A stretch of 64,000 nucleotides of DNA from an uncultured Maribacter sp. (GTDB lineage: Bacteria > Bacteroidota > Bacteroidia > Flavobacteriales > Flavobacteriaceae). The position numbers and the translations under genes were made by a program. The stretch covers positions 585,728-649,727 of the forward strand of contig NZ_CANMBB010000001.1 of the NCBI RefSeq assembly GCF_947495965.1, written 5' to 3'. A model generated the notes under the pieces. The model saw only the letters and a list, made by a program, of their open reading frames with translations, searched no databases and was not told the DNA's origin. Numbering within the stretch: the first letter of the stretch is position 1; each line of letters begins with the position of its first letter. Positions 1-9,600 of the stretch are shown one piece after another.

Positions 1-795
1 ATAAATAATTTCATCTAATTGGTGACTTGCCGTAATAGTTTCTACCAGTACTGTGGCTTTAAATGTGCCATTTGGAACCTCAAGGTACTCTTGTGCAAAT
101 TCAAAAACCTCATTCCACCAACGAGCTTCTAAATAATGCTCCAATTTTGGGAGATAAAAATATGGTGCCGTACCCTTATCTAGTAATATTCTAGTATTAT
201 GAAAAACATATAGACCAAAATCTAACAAACTAGCAGACATTTCTGAAGAACCAATTAAAATGTGACGTTCATTTAAATGAAGCCCTCTTGGCCTAATCAA
301 TAATACTGCTATTTCTTTATTTAAAGCATAAAATTTGTTTTTCGCTGGGTCAAAAAAATCTATAGTTCTACGATTAGCATCTAGCAAATTTTGCTGCCCT
401 TCTATACAATTAGACCAAGAAGGAGCATTACTATCTTCTAAATCTGCCATAAATGTCTTTGCTCCAGAATTAAGAGCATTTATAACCATTTTACGATCCA
501 CTGGCCCAGTAATCTCTACCCTACGGTCTTGTAAATCTGCAGGAATATCAGAAGCCTTCCAATCGGACTCTCTAATTTCCATAGTTTCTACAGGAAATTC
601 AGGAAAATTTCCTTTATCAAAGAAAGACTGTTGTAATTCTCTTTTCTCTAAAAGGTCTACCCTTTTTTCATTAAAACGTTCTTGCAAAGCAGTTAAAAAA
701 AGTATCGCATCATCTGTTAGAATTTCTGGATAATAATTCTGAACAGATGAACTGAACTGCATTTTCGCAAGCATTGTTGACGTGTTTTTTTCCAT
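1..795 (-). CDS. aceB: malate synthase, N-terminal half (gene runs off the window)
   Basis: Reading leftward from an ATG at 795, the frame stays open for 265 codons to the window edge. Malate synthase A is about 530 residues, so roughly half is present. The translation carries family-typical blocks: GPVDRKMVINALNSG, then FMADLEDSNAPSW, GQQNL, and RPRGLHLNERH. The enzyme condenses glyoxylate and acetyl-CoA to malate, the second glyoxylate-shunt step, in the cytoplasm. It is divergent from an XRE/RamB-like regulator, which fits control of acetate or fatty-acid growth genes. The partner isocitrate lyase would be expected just left of the window but cannot be seen. The identification is from sequence; the regulation is inferred. 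Confidence 0.93.
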   Translation of the reverse strand, partial: MEKNTSTMLAKMQFSSSVQNYYPEILTDDAILFLTALQERFNEKRVDLLEKRELQQSFFDKGNFPEFPVETMEIRESDWKASDIPADLQDRRVEITGPVDRKMVINALNSGAKTFMADLEDSNAPSWSNCIEGQQNLLDANRRTIDFFDPAKNKFYALNKEIAVLLIRPRGLHLNERHILIGSSEMSASLLDFGLYVFHNTRILLDKGTAPYFYLPKLEHYLEARWWNEVFEFAQEYLEVPNGTFKATVLVETITASHQLDEIIY

Positions 796-845
796 AACTG
801 ACTATTTTATACCTACAATAGTAAAAAAAAATATTCAATAAAAAA

Positions 846-859
846 AGCGAACGTTCGCT
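846..859. promoter_or_regulatory. perfect 14-base palindrome in the aceB/regulator divergent promoter
   Basis: AGCGAACGTTCGCT is a perfect palindrome lying 51 bases before the malate synthase ATG and 63 before the regulator ATG at 922. It is the only GC-rich element in a very AT-rich spacer. Its place between divergent genes makes it a likely operator for the adjacent regulator. I see no second copy in this spacer. Confidence 0.55.
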
Positions 860-903
860 AAATGTTAAAAAAAATTAAAATTACAACATCCGCAAAAAAG
901 TTT

Positions 904-911
904 TATATTTG
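904..911 (+). promoter_or_regulatory. -7 element TATATTTG before the XRE/RamB-like regulator
   Basis: TATATTTG matches the Bacteroidetes TAnnTTTG element. It lies only 11 bases before the ATG at 922, so the mRNA would have a leader of a few bases. It also lies inside any reading that starts at 862, which argues for 922 as the true start. No good TTG is seen at the expected -33 distance. Confidence 0.5.
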
Positions 912-921
912 TTTAAACACT

Positions 922-2397
922 ATGGAAGAAGAATATATTAAGTTAATTTTTGGACTAAAATTAAAGCAGATTCGTACCGATAAAAATTTATCGTTATTTG
1001 GACTGTCCAAAATTACAGGACTATCTAAATCTTATTTAAACGAAATTGAGAAAGGAAAAAAATATCCAAAAACAGATAAAATTATAACACTATCTAACAA
1101 ATTAGATATACCATATGATAAGTTAGTTTCCCTAAAATTAGATAAAAATCTAGCTCCAATTGGAGAAATTCTACAGTCTAAAATTTTAAAAGAAATACCT
1201 TTAGACCTTTTTGGAATAAAAGAAAGTAATCTTATAGATATAATTGCAAACGCTCCAGACAAGGTTAATGCCTTTATAACTACTATAATAGAAATAGCAA
1301 AGCATTACAATTTTGGAAAAGAAAGCTTTTACCTTTCTTCTTTACGTTCTTACCAACAAGCAAATTATAATTATTTTGAAGCGTTAGAACAAAAAGTTAT
1401 AGGTTTTTGTAAAGCATACCACATAAATTTACGCAAACCGGTATCTGCTCAAGAATTAGAAGAAATTCTCGTAGAAGAATATGACTATACCATAAATAAC
1501 GAAGATTTAAAAAAGCATGAAGAACTGCTAGATTTACGTTCTGTATTTGCCCCAAAAACAAAAACACTATTACTATCTAGCAATATAGACGAGGCGCAAC
1601 GGACTTTTATATACGCTAAAGAAATTGCGTATAACTATTTAAAATACGAATTACGCCTTTATACTTTTCCTTGGATTAAATTTGAAAATTTTGAAGAAGT
1701 ATTAAATAATTTTTATGCCTCCTATTTTGCTGGTGCTCTAGTTTTACCAAGAGATGTAATGACAGAACAATTAACTTCTTTATTTAATAAAGACACTTTT
1801 AATAAAGCTACTTTTATTAAAACCATTTCCTCTTACACAAATTCCCCGGAAACCTTCTATCAAAGACTAACAAACTTATTGCCAAAAGATTTTAATATTC
1901 AAAGTTTATTTTTTTTAAGATTTACTCATGAAGCCAGGAGCACCAATTATTACCTTACCAAAGAATTACACTTACCCAACCAACAATCTCCACATGCAAA
2001 TGAAACAAATGAACACTATTGCAGGAGATGGGTTTCTTTAAGGGTAATTGAAACTATTATTAAAACTAAAAAAAATCATGTCTTTGACCTTCAAATTTCC
2101 GAATACCCTAATGACGATTTATCCTATTTAGTACTTTCTTCCGCCACAAAAGACCCTTTTAAAGAAAAAAAATATAGAAGCATAAGTATTGGATTACTTA
2201 TTGATAAACAGTTAAAAAAGAAAATAAAGTTTTTAGGAGACAAAAAAATAAAAACGCAAGCCGTAGGAATAACTTGTGAACGCTGTGCTATTAAAGATTG
2301 TAACGAAAGAAAAGTTCCTCCAAAAATCTTAGAGAAAAAAAATCAAAATAAAACTATTGAAAATGTGGTTTCAGAGTTAACTAAACAGTTTAGTTAA
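922..2397 (+). CDS. XRE-family regulator with IrrE-like and short-chain acyl-regulator domains (RamB/ScfR type)
   Basis: A 491-residue cytoplasmic regulator from the ATG at 922. The frame is open from 862, but the 20 extra residues are unlike the family and contain the promoter. Residues about 5-65 form an XRE helix-turn-helix (LKQIRTDKNLSLFGLSKITG, SYLNEIEKGKKYP). The middle resembles the DUF955/IrrE region, but I see no intact HExxH there (AGALVLPR, TYRTF-like blocks only). The C-terminus has a cysteine pair (ITCERCAIKDCNER), as in the DUF2083 short-chain acyl-regulator domain. Proteins of this build, for example RamB, control acetate and glyoxylate genes in actinobacteria. Divergence from aceB supports the same job here; that part is inference. 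Confidence 0.82.
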   Translation: MEEEYIKLIFGLKLKQIRTDKNLSLFGLSKITGLSKSYLNEIEKGKKYPKTDKIITLSNKLDIPYDKLVSLKLDKNLAPIGEILQSKILKEIPLDLFGIKESNLIDIIANAPDKVNAFITTIIEIAKHYNFGKESFYLSSLRSYQQANYNYFEALEQKVIGFCKAYHINLRKPVSAQELEEILVEEYDYTINNEDLKKHEELLDLRSVFAPKTKTLLLSSNIDEAQRTFIYAKEIAYNYLKYELRLYTFPWIKFENFEEVLNNFYASYFAGALVLPRDVMTEQLTSLFNKDTFNKATFIKTISSYTNSPETFYQRLTNLLPKDFNIQSLFFLRFTHEARSTNYYLTKELHLPNQQSPHANETNEHYCRRWVSLRVIETIIKTKKNHVFDLQISEYPNDDLSYLVLSSATKDPFKEKKYRSISIGLLIDKQLKKKIKFLGDKKIKTQAVGITCERCAIKDCNERKVPPKILEKKNQNKTIENVVSELTKQFS

Positions 2398-2454
2398 TTA
2401 AAAAGATACATGTAGTAGCTCTTTTTTAAAAAAAGCAAAATAGTTCATACAAAA

Positions 2455-2480
2455 AAAGCTCTCAATTTCTTGAGAGCTTT
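2455..2480 (-). terminator. intrinsic terminator of tRNA-Asp
   Basis: An 11-base perfect stem (AAAGCTCTCAA with TTGAGAGCTTT) has a four-base loop. On the minus strand it is followed by a run of seven T, so it ends the tRNA-Asp transcript. On the plus strand there is no T-run, so it would be a weak stop for the upstream regulator. Confidence 0.85.
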
Positions 2481-2483
2481 CTG

Positions 2484-2557
2484 CGGTCTGGACGGGACTC
2501 GAACCCGCGACCCCCTGCGTGACAGGCAGGTATTCTAACCAGCTGAACTACCAGACC
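2484..2557 (-). tRNA. tRNA-Asp (anticodon GTC)
   Basis: A 74-base cloverleaf reads on the minus strand. The acceptor GGTCTGG pairs with CCAGACC, with discriminator G. The anticodon stem CCTGC/GCAGG encloses a loop with GTC. The T arm contains GGTTCGAGTCC. No CCA is encoded, as usual in this phylum. It lies between the regulator and the DUF58 gene and has its own terminator. Confidence 0.97.
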
Positions 2558-2632
2558 GTGGCTTTTAGCGGTTGCAAATATACGCCGCTAATTGAATTAC
2601 ACAAACAATTTCAATAAAAAATTTACATAAAT

Positions 2633-3559
2633 TTAAAATTTATGTTTCTCTACCAAAAAGGTATTTATGACTTTAGAGAAATCTGATGCTACATCTACAT
2701 TCACATATCTAATTTTATACTGAGAACATTTTAACTTAAGTTCCTCTATTGCAGTATGTAACTTACTTTCATAATTCTTTTTAACCGTATCTGCATATAA
2801 ATCTATATGCTCCCCTGTCTCTACATCTACAAAACGTTTTGGTGTATTTTCAAAATCAAAATTTAATTCTGTTTGCTTATCCAATACATGAAAAAGCACT
2901 ACTTGGTGCTTATTATGTTTTAAATGACGCAATGCATCAAACAAAGCTTTGTTATCTAGAGTAGATTGAAACATATCTGTAAATAAAAAAACAAGACTCC
3001 TACGTTTTATATTTTCTGCTATTTCATGTAAATAGGTGTAGGTTTTAGTTTCTTTACTAGGGTTGGCATCTTTGCATATTTCATTAAGCCTTGCCAATAA
3101 CATTTGATGGTGACGCTCACTACCTTTTTCTGTATAATAATTCTGATAAGAAGAAGCGTATACGCTTAAACCAACTGCATCTCTTTGCTTTTTTAAAACA
3201 TTCATTAAAGCAGCAATAGCAAGCACAGAAAATCCTATTTTATTTAAATTATCTATCCCTAATTTTTCTACTTCAGGATAGTACATAGATGCCGAATTAT
3301 CTAAAATCATATGGCATCTTAAATTAGTTTCTTCTTCGTATTTTTTAGTATACAGCTTATCTGTCTTTGCATACAGTTTCCAATCTATATGTTTTGTACT
3401 TTCTCCACTATTATAGATTTTATGTTCTGCAAATTCAGCAGAAAACCCATGAAAAGGACTTTTATGAATTCCACTAATAAACCCCTCTACCACTTGACTT
3501 GCAAGCAGCTCTAGATTTTGAAAAAGGGAGGCTTTATTTAATTCTGATTGTGTATTCAT
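2633..3559 (-). CDS. DUF58 domain protein (von Willebrand A-like fold)
   Basis: A 308-residue soluble protein. The DUF58 block is visible at about residues 45-95: a DWKLYAKTDKLYTKKYEEE-type stretch followed by ILDNSASM, which matches the DxSxS metal site of VWA-like domains. A second conserved strand, LVFLFTDMFQS, is near residue 190. Such proteins usually sit with a MoxR ATPase and VWA membrane proteins and are thought to act in assembly or chaperone-like systems. Here no MoxR gene is adjacent, so this is an orphan copy. It diverges from the marR gene, and the 38-base palindrome at 3605-3642 lies 46 bases before its ATG, so it may share that control. Role unknown. Confidence 0.85.
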   Translation of the reverse strand: MNTQSELNKASLFQNLELLASQVVEGFISGIHKSPFHGFSAEFAEHKIYNSGESTKHIDWKLYAKTDKLYTKKYEEETNLRCHMILDNSASMYYPEVEKLGIDNLNKIGFSVLAIAALMNVLKKQRDAVGLSVYASSYQNYYTEKGSERHHQMLLARLNEICKDANPSKETKTYTYLHEIAENIKRRSLVFLFTDMFQSTLDNKALFDALRHLKHNKHQVVLFHVLDKQTELNFDFENTPKRFVDVETGEHIDLYADTVKKNYESKLHTAIEELKLKCSQYKIRYVNVDVASDFSKVINTFLVEKHKF

Positions 3560-3604
3560 AATATTAAATCTTTTACTAAGATATAAAACCTATTCTTGCA
3601 TATT

Positions 3605-3642
3605 TATAAATTTATTATTGATATATCAATAATAAATTTATA
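3605..3642. promoter_or_regulatory. 38-base perfect palindrome holding the marR promoter
   Basis: Every base from 3605 to 3642 pairs with its mirror partner about the centre 3623/3624. Its core is ATTGATATATCAAT. A textbook promoter is built in: TTG at 3618-3620, 18 bases, then TATATTTG at 3639-3646. A protein bound here would cover the whole promoter. The same 14-base core recurs at 4128-4141. This is most simply the autoregulatory operator of the MarR protein encoded downstream. Confidence 0.8.
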
Positions 3643-3674
3643 TTTGCACTATTATTTAACTCATAAAGCTAATT

Positions 3675-4109
3675 ATGCCTGGAGGAAATATTGAAGATGT
3701 TATTCTTTTTCAGATTGATAAGACAAGTAAAATATCAAAAAAATATTCTCAAAAAGAATTTGATAGAATTAAACTTGGCATTACCATTGACCAATGGGTA
3801 CTTTTAAAAATTATTGAAGAAACGGCTCCCATCTCTCAAAAAGAACTTGCAGACAAATCTCTAAGAGACCCCGCATCTATTACTAGAACATTAGATATTT
3901 TAGAAACCAAAAATCTTTTACTAAGAGAACCCATTTTAAATAATAGAAGACAATACAATATTAAATTAACCAATGAAGGAACAAAGTTTGTAAAGAATAA
4001 TATAGAAATGATAAAGGAACATCGAAGAAAAAGTATGGAAGGCTTTTCCGAAAAAGAAGCCCAATTACTAAAGAACTTACTCTTAAAAATACAAAAGAAC
4101 ATGAGCTAG
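3675..4109 (+). CDS. MarR-family transcriptional regulator
   Basis: A 144-residue winged-helix regulator. The recognition region is seen at residues about 45-100: ISQKELADKSLRDPASITRT, then a wing with LLLREPILNNRRQYNIKLTN. The N- and C-terminal helices form the usual dimerisation part. Length is normal for MarR. The gene begins 29 bases after a strong promoter buried in a 38-base palindrome, so autorepression is likely. The operator core is repeated before the following lipoprotein gene, suggesting that gene is its main target. No ligand can be deduced; MarR proteins commonly respond to phenolics or oxidants. Confidence 0.9.
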   Translation: MPGGNIEDVILFQIDKTSKISKKYSQKEFDRIKLGITIDQWVLLKIIEETAPISQKELADKSLRDPASITRTLDILETKNLLLREPILNNRRQYNIKLTNEGTKFVKNNIEMIKEHRRKSMEGFSEKEAQLLKNLLLKIQKNMS

Positions 4110-4127
4110 TATTTTTTTATTATTAAA

Positions 4128-4141
4128 ATTGATATATCAAT
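4128..4141. promoter_or_regulatory. second copy of the MarR operator core
   Basis: ATTGATATATCAAT is identical to the 14-base centre of the 38-base palindrome before marR. It lies 108 bases before the NTF2-like lipoprotein gene. A weak promoter can be read across it (TTG 4129-4131, 19 bases, TATATAAA). Identity of the two sites supports one regulator controlling both genes. Confidence 0.65.
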
Positions 4142-4248
4142 AATTGATACTATATAAATTTAAAAACTATAAAAATGAATTATCCGTAAACAAAAGCAAA
4201 AACAAACCAGTAGAATTTTAAAACACATTATTAAACAAATTTAGCATT

Positions 4249-4674
4249 ATGAAAAAATTAAAAATTTTAGGACTATTATTTGCAATACTAACAATTGGCT
4301 GTAAAGCGCAAACAACAGAAAAAGAAGCTATAACAGAGGCTATAACAGCCTTTTCTAAAGCAGGAGACTCAAATGACGCTAATACATTGGACACACTTTT
4401 AGATACAAACTATAGGGTTGTAATGAATAGGCTTTTTGGAAGCAAAACCGTTAGCGTTGTTACCAAAGCAGAATATCTTAAAAAAATAAAAACAAAAGAA
4501 TGGGGAGGAGACTCTAGAGAACTTACAATTGAAAATATTGTAATTAACGGTACCGTTTCTAGTGCCAAAGTTACTTTTAAAGGAAAAAAAGCAACTATAG
4601 TTTCTATTCTAATTTTAGTTAAAAATGAAAAAGGAATTTGGAAACTTGTTAATGACACTCCTATTTTTAAATAA
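4249..4674 (+). CDS. NTF2-like lipoprotein
   Basis: A 141-residue exported protein. The N-terminus is a lipoprotein signal peptide ending ILTIGC, with the lipidated cysteine at residue 18. The rest resembles the NTF2/SnoaL-like fold with an N-terminal helix pair (EAITEAITAFSKAGDSNDAN, LDTLLDTNYRVV) and a C-terminal sheet ending GIWKLVNDTPIFK, typical of DUF4440-like or lumazine-binding-like proteins. It probably binds a small molecule at the outer membrane or in the periplasm; no catalytic residues can be assigned. An operator identical to that of the upstream marR gene lies before it. A bidirectional terminator follows. Confidence 0.75.
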   Translation: MKKLKILGLLFAILTIGCKAQTTEKEAITEAITAFSKAGDSNDANTLDTLLDTNYRVVMNRLFGSKTVSVVTKAEYLKKIKTKEWGGDSRELTIENIVINGTVSSAKVTFKGKKATIVSILILVKNEKGIWKLVNDTPIFK

Positions 4675-4687
4675 TAAATAAAAACAA

Positions 4688-4718
4688 AAAAAGGCTTGAT
4701 AAAAAATCAAGCCTTTTT
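4688..4718. terminator. bidirectional terminator between the NTF2-like gene and trxA
   Basis: The stem AAAAAGGCTTGA pairs with TCAAGCCTTTTT across a seven-base A-rich loop. There are T-runs on both strands, so it can end both convergent transcripts. Confidence 0.85.
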
Positions 4719-4740
4719 AATTATTCTAATTTATTACGTA

Positions 4741-5058
4741 TTACATTGCTGCATCAATAGCATCTGTGTACACTTTTTTAGGAGAAACCCCTACTTGTCT
4801 ACTTACTATCTCACCATCTTTAAATACTAATACAGTAGGTATATTACGAACACCGTATTTAGCCGCAAATTCTTGGTTAGCATCTACATCTACCTTACCA
4901 ACAACTGCTTTACCATCATACTCTGTACTTACCTCATCTATGATAGGACCTACCATTCTACAAGGACCACACCAAGCTGCCCAAAAATCTACTACTACTG
5001 GTTTATCACTTTTTAAAACTACTTCGTCAAAAGTAGCATCTGTTATTTCTAATGCCAT
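4741..5058 (-). CDS. trxA: thioredoxin
   Basis: A 105-residue cytoplasmic thioredoxin of standard length. The active site WCGPCR is at about residues 29-34, followed by the conserved VDVDAN and the cis-proline strand VRNIPTVLVFKDGE. It reduces protein disulfides using electrons from thioredoxin reductase. A TAAATTTG -7 element lies on the minus strand at 5085-5092, 27 bases before the ATG. The gene is downstream of dnaE on the same strand, with a 108-base gap, so it probably has its own promoter. Confidence 0.97.
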   Translation of the reverse strand: MALEITDATFDEVVLKSDKPVVVDFWAAWCGPCRMVGPIIDEVSTEYDGKAVVGKVDVDANQEFAAKYGVRNIPTVLVFKDGEIVSRQVGVSPKKVYTDAIDAAM

Positions 5059-5084
5059 GTTTTTTTATTTTTATAAATATTACA

Positions 5085-5092
5085 CAAATTTA
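5085..5092 (-). promoter_or_regulatory. -7 element of trxA
   Basis: Read leftward this is TAAATTTG, a match to TAnnTTTG, 27 bases before the trxA ATG. No perfect TTG is seen at the -33 distance. Confidence 0.5.
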
Positions 5093-5166
5093 GTCAATTT
5101 TTATTCCTTTTCCTTACTAACGTAATATACCTTTTTCCTATTGTGATATTAGTAAAGTTTATAGTT

Positions 5167-8100
5167 TTAATTAATTTTATATTTCACTTCTTGCTCTTCT
5201 AGTGCGGCTAATAACTCCGTTGTAATTTGCACTTTTTGTTTCCTTGGCGATAAATTAATCTTTATTTTCTCTTCCATTTCGTACACTATAAAATTTAAAG
5301 AATGTGTTCCTGAGAAAGAACTAATGGTGTCCTTTAATTGCACTACCTTTTCTTCCTTTAATTGCGCCACATCTAATTTTATAGTTAGTTTTTTAGCGTA
5401 GGTTTCCATAACTTCTTGCAATAACATAAAACTATTAAATTGCATTCTTGGATCTCCTTTTTTACCTGTTTCCCTATTCGTCCAGCCATCTTTTACAAAG
5501 ATTTTTACGTATGCAAAAGAGTTTACCATTAAAAAGTGCCTAAACTTTAAGTACTCTTCTCCAAAAACACGAAACTCAAAAGAATCCATATAGTCCTCCA
5601 TGGTGAACATTGCCCAACCTTTTCCATTTTTAGATACCCTATGTTGCACATCGGTAATAACCCCTGCAAAAGAAATTTCCCTATTCACATAGGATGGCAA
5701 ATCATTAAAACAAGCAATGGTCCCATTCGTAAAAGCTTTAATTTCAGACTTAAAATCGTCCAAAGGGTGTCCTGATATATATATACCAACTACTTCTTTT
5801 TCTCTACGAAGTTTTTCCATAGTACCCCATTCTTCACAAGGCGGTACTATAGGTTCTGGTATTTGCGCTTCACTTACTCCTCCAAACATATCCATCTGAG
5901 AAGAGTTCTGGTTTTCTTGATATTTAGAACCCGATTTTATTACCTTTTCTAAAAAGGTGCCTCCATCCCCTTCGGTATGAAAATATTGCGCTCTATGGGT
6001 TTCCCCAAAAGAATCAAAACCACCAGCTACTGCTAAACTTTCAAATGCTTTTTTGTTAGATGCTCTTAAGTCTATACGCTTTGCCATATCGAAAACCGAC
6101 TTATAAGGTCCGTCTTCTTTCCTATTCTCTACAATGGTTTCTACAGCACCACGCCCCACTCCTTTTACAGCCCCCATACCAAAACGTACCGCTCCAGCAT
6201 CATTCACCGCAAATTTATAATAGGATTCATTTACATCTGGTCCTAATACATCTAAGCCCATACGTTTACATTCTTCCATAAAGAAGGTAACCTGCTTAAT
6301 ATCATTCATATTATTAGACAGTACCGCTGCCATATATTCCGCAGGGTAATGTGCCTTACAATAAGCTGTTTGGTATGCTATCCACGCATAACAAGTAGAG
6401 TGACTTTTATTAAATGCATAAGCCGCAAATGCCTCCCAATCTTTCCAAATTTTCTCTAGCTTATCCTTTGCATGCCCTTTTTCTGAAGCTTGTTCTATAA
6501 ACTTAGGTTTCATTTTATCTAGAACATGCTTCTGCTTTTTACCCATTGCCTTACGCAAAACATCGGCTTCACCTTTGGTAAAATCTGCCAACTTTTGCGA
6601 AAGGAGCATTACTTGCTCTTGGTATACTGTAATCCCATAGGTCTCTGCTAAATATTCTTCACAAGCATCTAAATCATATATAATCTCCTCGGTACCGTGT
6701 TTACGAGCAATAAAACTTGGAATATATTCCATTGGCCCAGGACGGTACAAAGCATTCATAGCAATTAAATCTGCAAATACGGTAGGTTTTAAAGACCTCA
6801 TGTGTTTTTGCATTCCGGGAGATTCATATTGGAATACCCCTACGGTTTCTCCTCTTTGAAAAAGTTCGTAGGTTTTTTCATCATCAAGCGGAAAGTTTTC
6901 TGGATCTAGCTCAATACCATGCTTTGCTTTTACAATTTTAACAGTATCCTTAATTAGGGTTAATGTTTTTAACCCCAAAAAATCCATTTTTAGTAAACCT
7001 GCATCTTCCACAACCGAGTTGTCAAACTGAGTACAGTACATCTCGGAATCCTTAGCCAAAGCTACCGGAACAAATTTGGTAATATCATCTGGCGTAATAA
7101 TTACACCACAGGCGTGTATTCCTGTATTACGAACAGAACCCTCTAAAACGTAGGCCTGATTTAAAGTCTCGGACTCCAAACCATCTCCCTCAGAAATTGC
7201 TAAAAGCTCATTTACCTTTATAAGCTCCTCACTATTAAATTTCTTTTTAAGCGTAGCCTCATCTACCCCAATTATCTTCTTAAGCTTAGACATATTAGGA
7301 ATAAGCTTTGCCATACGGTCAGAATCCATCAAAGGCAAATCTAACGCACGAGCAGTATCACGAATAGAAGATTTTGCCGCCATGGTACCATAGGTAATAA
7401 TCTGCGCCACTTGGTTGGAGCCATATTTATCAATTACATAGTCCATTACACGCCCACGACCTTCATCATCAAAATCAATATCAATATCGGGCATAGACAC
7501 ACGATCCGGATTTAAGAAACGCTCAAAAAGAAGATCATACTTAATAGGATCTAAATTGGTAATCCATAAACAATAGGCAACTGCAGATCCAGCAGCAGAA
7601 CCACGGCCAGGCCCTACAGATACATCCATATCACGAGCGGCACGTATAAAATCTTCCACAATTAAGAAATAACCAGGATACCCTGTTTTTTCAATAACCT
7701 GAAGCTCAAAATCTAAACGCTCATCAATCTCTGGAGTAATTTGGCCATATCTTATTTTAGCACCTTCATAGGTTAAATGCCTTAAAAATTTATTTTCTCC
7801 TCGCTTACCACCATCTAACTTATCTTCTTTAAATTGAAATTCTGCTGGAATATCAAAAGCAGGCAATAATACATCTCGAGCAAGCGTATAGGCTTCTACT
7901 TTATCTATTACTTCCTGAATATTTATAATAGCTTCTGGAACATCTTTAAAGAGCTCCTTCATTTCCTCCGAAGACTTAAAATAATATTCCTGATTAGGTA
8001 AGCCGTATCTATACCCACGACCACGACCTATTGGCGTAGCTTGTTTTTCCCCATCTTTTACACAAAGTAAAATATCATGTGCATGGGCATTTTCTTTTTC

Positions 8101-9600
8101 TGCGTAATAGGTGTTGTTAGAGGCTATTAGTTTTACATTATGTTTTTTAGCAAACTTTATTAATACTTGGTTTACACGATCTTCATCTTCCTGACCATGA
8201 CGCATTAATTCTATATACAAGTCGTCTCCAAAAGTATCTTTCCACCAAATTAAAGCTTCTTCTGCTTGGTTCTCTCCTACATTAAGCACCTTACTTGGAA
8301 CTTCTCCGTACAAGTTTCCTGTAAGAACAATTATATCTTCCTTATACTGTTCTATTACTTTTTTATCTATTCTAGGCACATAATATTTCCCATCTACAAA
8401 GGCAATAGAAGACATTTTTGCTAAGTTGTGATACCCATTTTTGTTTTTGGCCAACATAACTATTTGGTAGCCGTTATCTTTTTGAGTTTTATCTTTATGA
8501 TCCTCACAAACCTGAAACTCACAACCTACAATAGGTATAATTTCTTTTTCGGGAACAAATTCATGCAAAGGTTCTTCGCCTTCCTCTAAACGATTTTCTT
8601 GTGTAGCTTCATACCGTATTTCATTAGCATCATTTCTAGATTTTACACCTTTATTATGATTAAGAACTCCATTTACAAAATGAAAAGCCCCCATCATATT
8701 CGCATGATCCGTCATTGCAACCGCTGGCATATTCATTTTTGCTGCTGCTTTTACTAAATCCGAAACACTAATGGTAGATTGTAATATAGAAAACTGAGTA
8801 TGGTTATGTAAATGTGCAAATTCTGCATTCTCAAGAGATGCTAAATTTTCTTTTATTTCTTCTTCAGAAACGCCGCCAGTATCTTTTTCCCAAAGTGCAT
8901 CTGCAATTTTTTTAGATGCTTTTTTTAGGTTAATGTGCTTAAGACCAATTAATTCAATTGGTTGCGGATTAGCTTCATTAAAATTCTTAAAATAATCTGG
9001 CGTAACATCTAATTGCTCAATGGTATATTGCTGCTTACGAATAAGCTCTAAAAAACAACGGGTAGTGGCCTCAACATCGGCAGTGGCATTATGTGCTTCT
9101 CCAAAAGGCTCTCCAAATAAAAACTGATGCAATTCTGTTAGCGTTGGCAACTTATACTTACCACCACGACCACCAGGAATTTGGCAAAGACTTGCTGTAT
9201 GCTCCGTACAAGTGTCTAAAACCGGAAGTTCTTGTAATGGATTTTCTACTCCTAGACGGTGAAATTCTGCTCCCATGATATTCACATCGAACCCAACATT
9301 TTGACCTACAATAAACTTGGTCTTAGACATTGCAATATTAAATTTCCCTAAAACCTCTGCTAAAGAAATACCATTTTGCGCTGCTAATTCTGTAGAAATA
9401 CCGTGTATTTTTTCGGCATCGTATGGTATATTAAACCCTTCTGGTTTTACCAAATAATCCTGACTCTCTACAAGCCTTCCCATTTCATCATGAATTTGCC
9501 AAGCTATTTGTATACAGCGAGGCCAGTTGTCGGTGTCCGTAATAGGAGCATTCCAACGTTTAGGTAATCCGGTAGTTTCCGTATCAAAAATAAGGTACAT
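5167..9600 (-). CDS. dnaE: DNA polymerase III alpha subunit with fused N-terminal proofreading exonuclease
   Basis: A 1477-residue replicative polymerase, about 300 residues longer than E. coli DnaE. Residues 1 to about 190 are a DEDDh exonuclease: FDTETTG (D6, E8), [10 protein letters not shown], and [15 protein letters not shown] domain starts near residue 262 (HLHNHTQFS). The polymerase active site is [19 protein letters not shown] at about 703. An OB-fold ([10 protein letters not shown]) is near 1307, followed by a C-terminal tail for clamp-loader contact. In the PHP domain the usual NDVHY metal-ligand strand reads NNTYY (about residue 494), so the PHP site looks partly degraded, consistent with proofreading by the fused exonuclease. 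It replicates the chromosome with the beta clamp. Upstream on the minus strand is TAACTTTG (9642-9649). Confidence 0.96.
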   Translation of the reverse strand: MYLIFDTETTGLPKRWNAPITDTDNWPRCIQIAWQIHDEMGRLVESQDYLVKPEGFNIPYDAEKIHGISTELAAQNGISLAEVLGKFNIAMSKTKFIVGQNVGFDVNIMGAEFHRLGVENPLQELPVLDTCTEHTASLCQIPGGRGGKYKLPTLTELHQFLFGEPFGEAHNATADVEATTRCFLELIRKQQYTIEQLDVTPDYFKNFNEANPQPIELIGLKHINLKKASKKIADALWEKDTGGVSEEEIKENLASLENAEFAHLHNHTQFSILQSTISVSDLVKAAAKMNMPAVAMTDHANMMGAFHFVNGVLNHNKGVKSRNDANEIRYEATQENRLEEGEEPLHEFVPEKEIIPIVGCEFQVCEDHKDKTQKDNGYQIVMLAKNKNGYHNLAKMSSIAFVDGKYYVPRIDKKVIEQYKEDIIVLTGNLYGEVPSKVLNVGENQAEEALIWWKDTFGDDLYIELMRHGQEDEDRVNQVLIKFAKKHNVKLIASNNTYYAEKENAHAHDILLCVKDGEKQATPIGRGRGYRYGLPNQEYYFKSSEEMKELFKDVPEAIINIQEVIDKVEAYTLARDVLLPAFDIPAEFQFKEDKLDGGKRGENKFLRHLTYEGAKIRYGQITPEIDERLDFELQVIEKTGYPGYFLIVEDFIRAARDMDVSVGPGRGSAAGSAVAYCLWITNLDPIKYDLLFERFLNPDRVSMPDIDIDFDDEGRGRVMDYVIDKYGSNQVAQIITYGTMAAKSSIRDTARALDLPLMDSDRMAKLIPNMSKLKKIIGVDEATLKKKFNSEELIKVNELLAISEGDGLESETLNQAYVLEGSVRNTGIHACGVIITPDDITKFVPVALAKDSEMYCTQFDNSVVEDAGLLKMDFLGLKTLTLIKDTVKIVKAKHGIELDPENFPLDDEKTYELFQRGETVGVFQYESPGMQKHMRSLKPTVFADLIAMNALYRPGPMEYIPSFIARKHGTEEIIYDLDACEEYLAETYGITVYQEQVMLLSQKLADFTKGEADVLRKAMGKKQKHVLDKMKPKFIEQASEKGHAKDKLEKIWKDWEAFAAYAFNKSHSTCYAWIAYQTAYCKAHYPAEYMAAVLSNNMNDIKQVTFFMEECKRMGLDVLGPDVNESYYKFAVNDAGAVRFGMGAVKGVGRGAVETIVENRKEDGPYKSVFDMAKRIDLRASNKKAFESLAVAGGFDSFGETHRAQYFHTEGDGGTFLEKVIKSGSKYQENQNSSQMDMFGGVSEAQIPEPIVPPCEEWGTMEKLRREKEVVGIYISGHPLDDFKSEIKAFTNGTIACFNDLPSYVNREISFAGVITDVQHRVSKNGKGWAMFTMEDYMDSFEFRVFGEEYLKFRHFLMVNSFAYVKIFVKDGWTNRETGKKGDPRMQFNSFMLLQEVMETYAKKLTIKLDVAQLKEEKVVQLKDTISSFSGTHSLNFIVYEMEEKIKINLSPRKQKVQITTELLAALEEQEVKYKIN

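Noticed and set aside
335-733. 132-codon rightward frame at the window start
   Set aside because: It is the antisense shadow of malate synthase, whose leftward frame is open through the edge and has clear family motifs.
862-921. Longer start for the XRE/RamB-like regulator
   Set aside because: The 20 extra codons contain the -7 box and do not look like the family; the ATG at 922 fits.
4174-4188. Four-codon frame after the second MarR operator
   Set aside because: Too short, no support.
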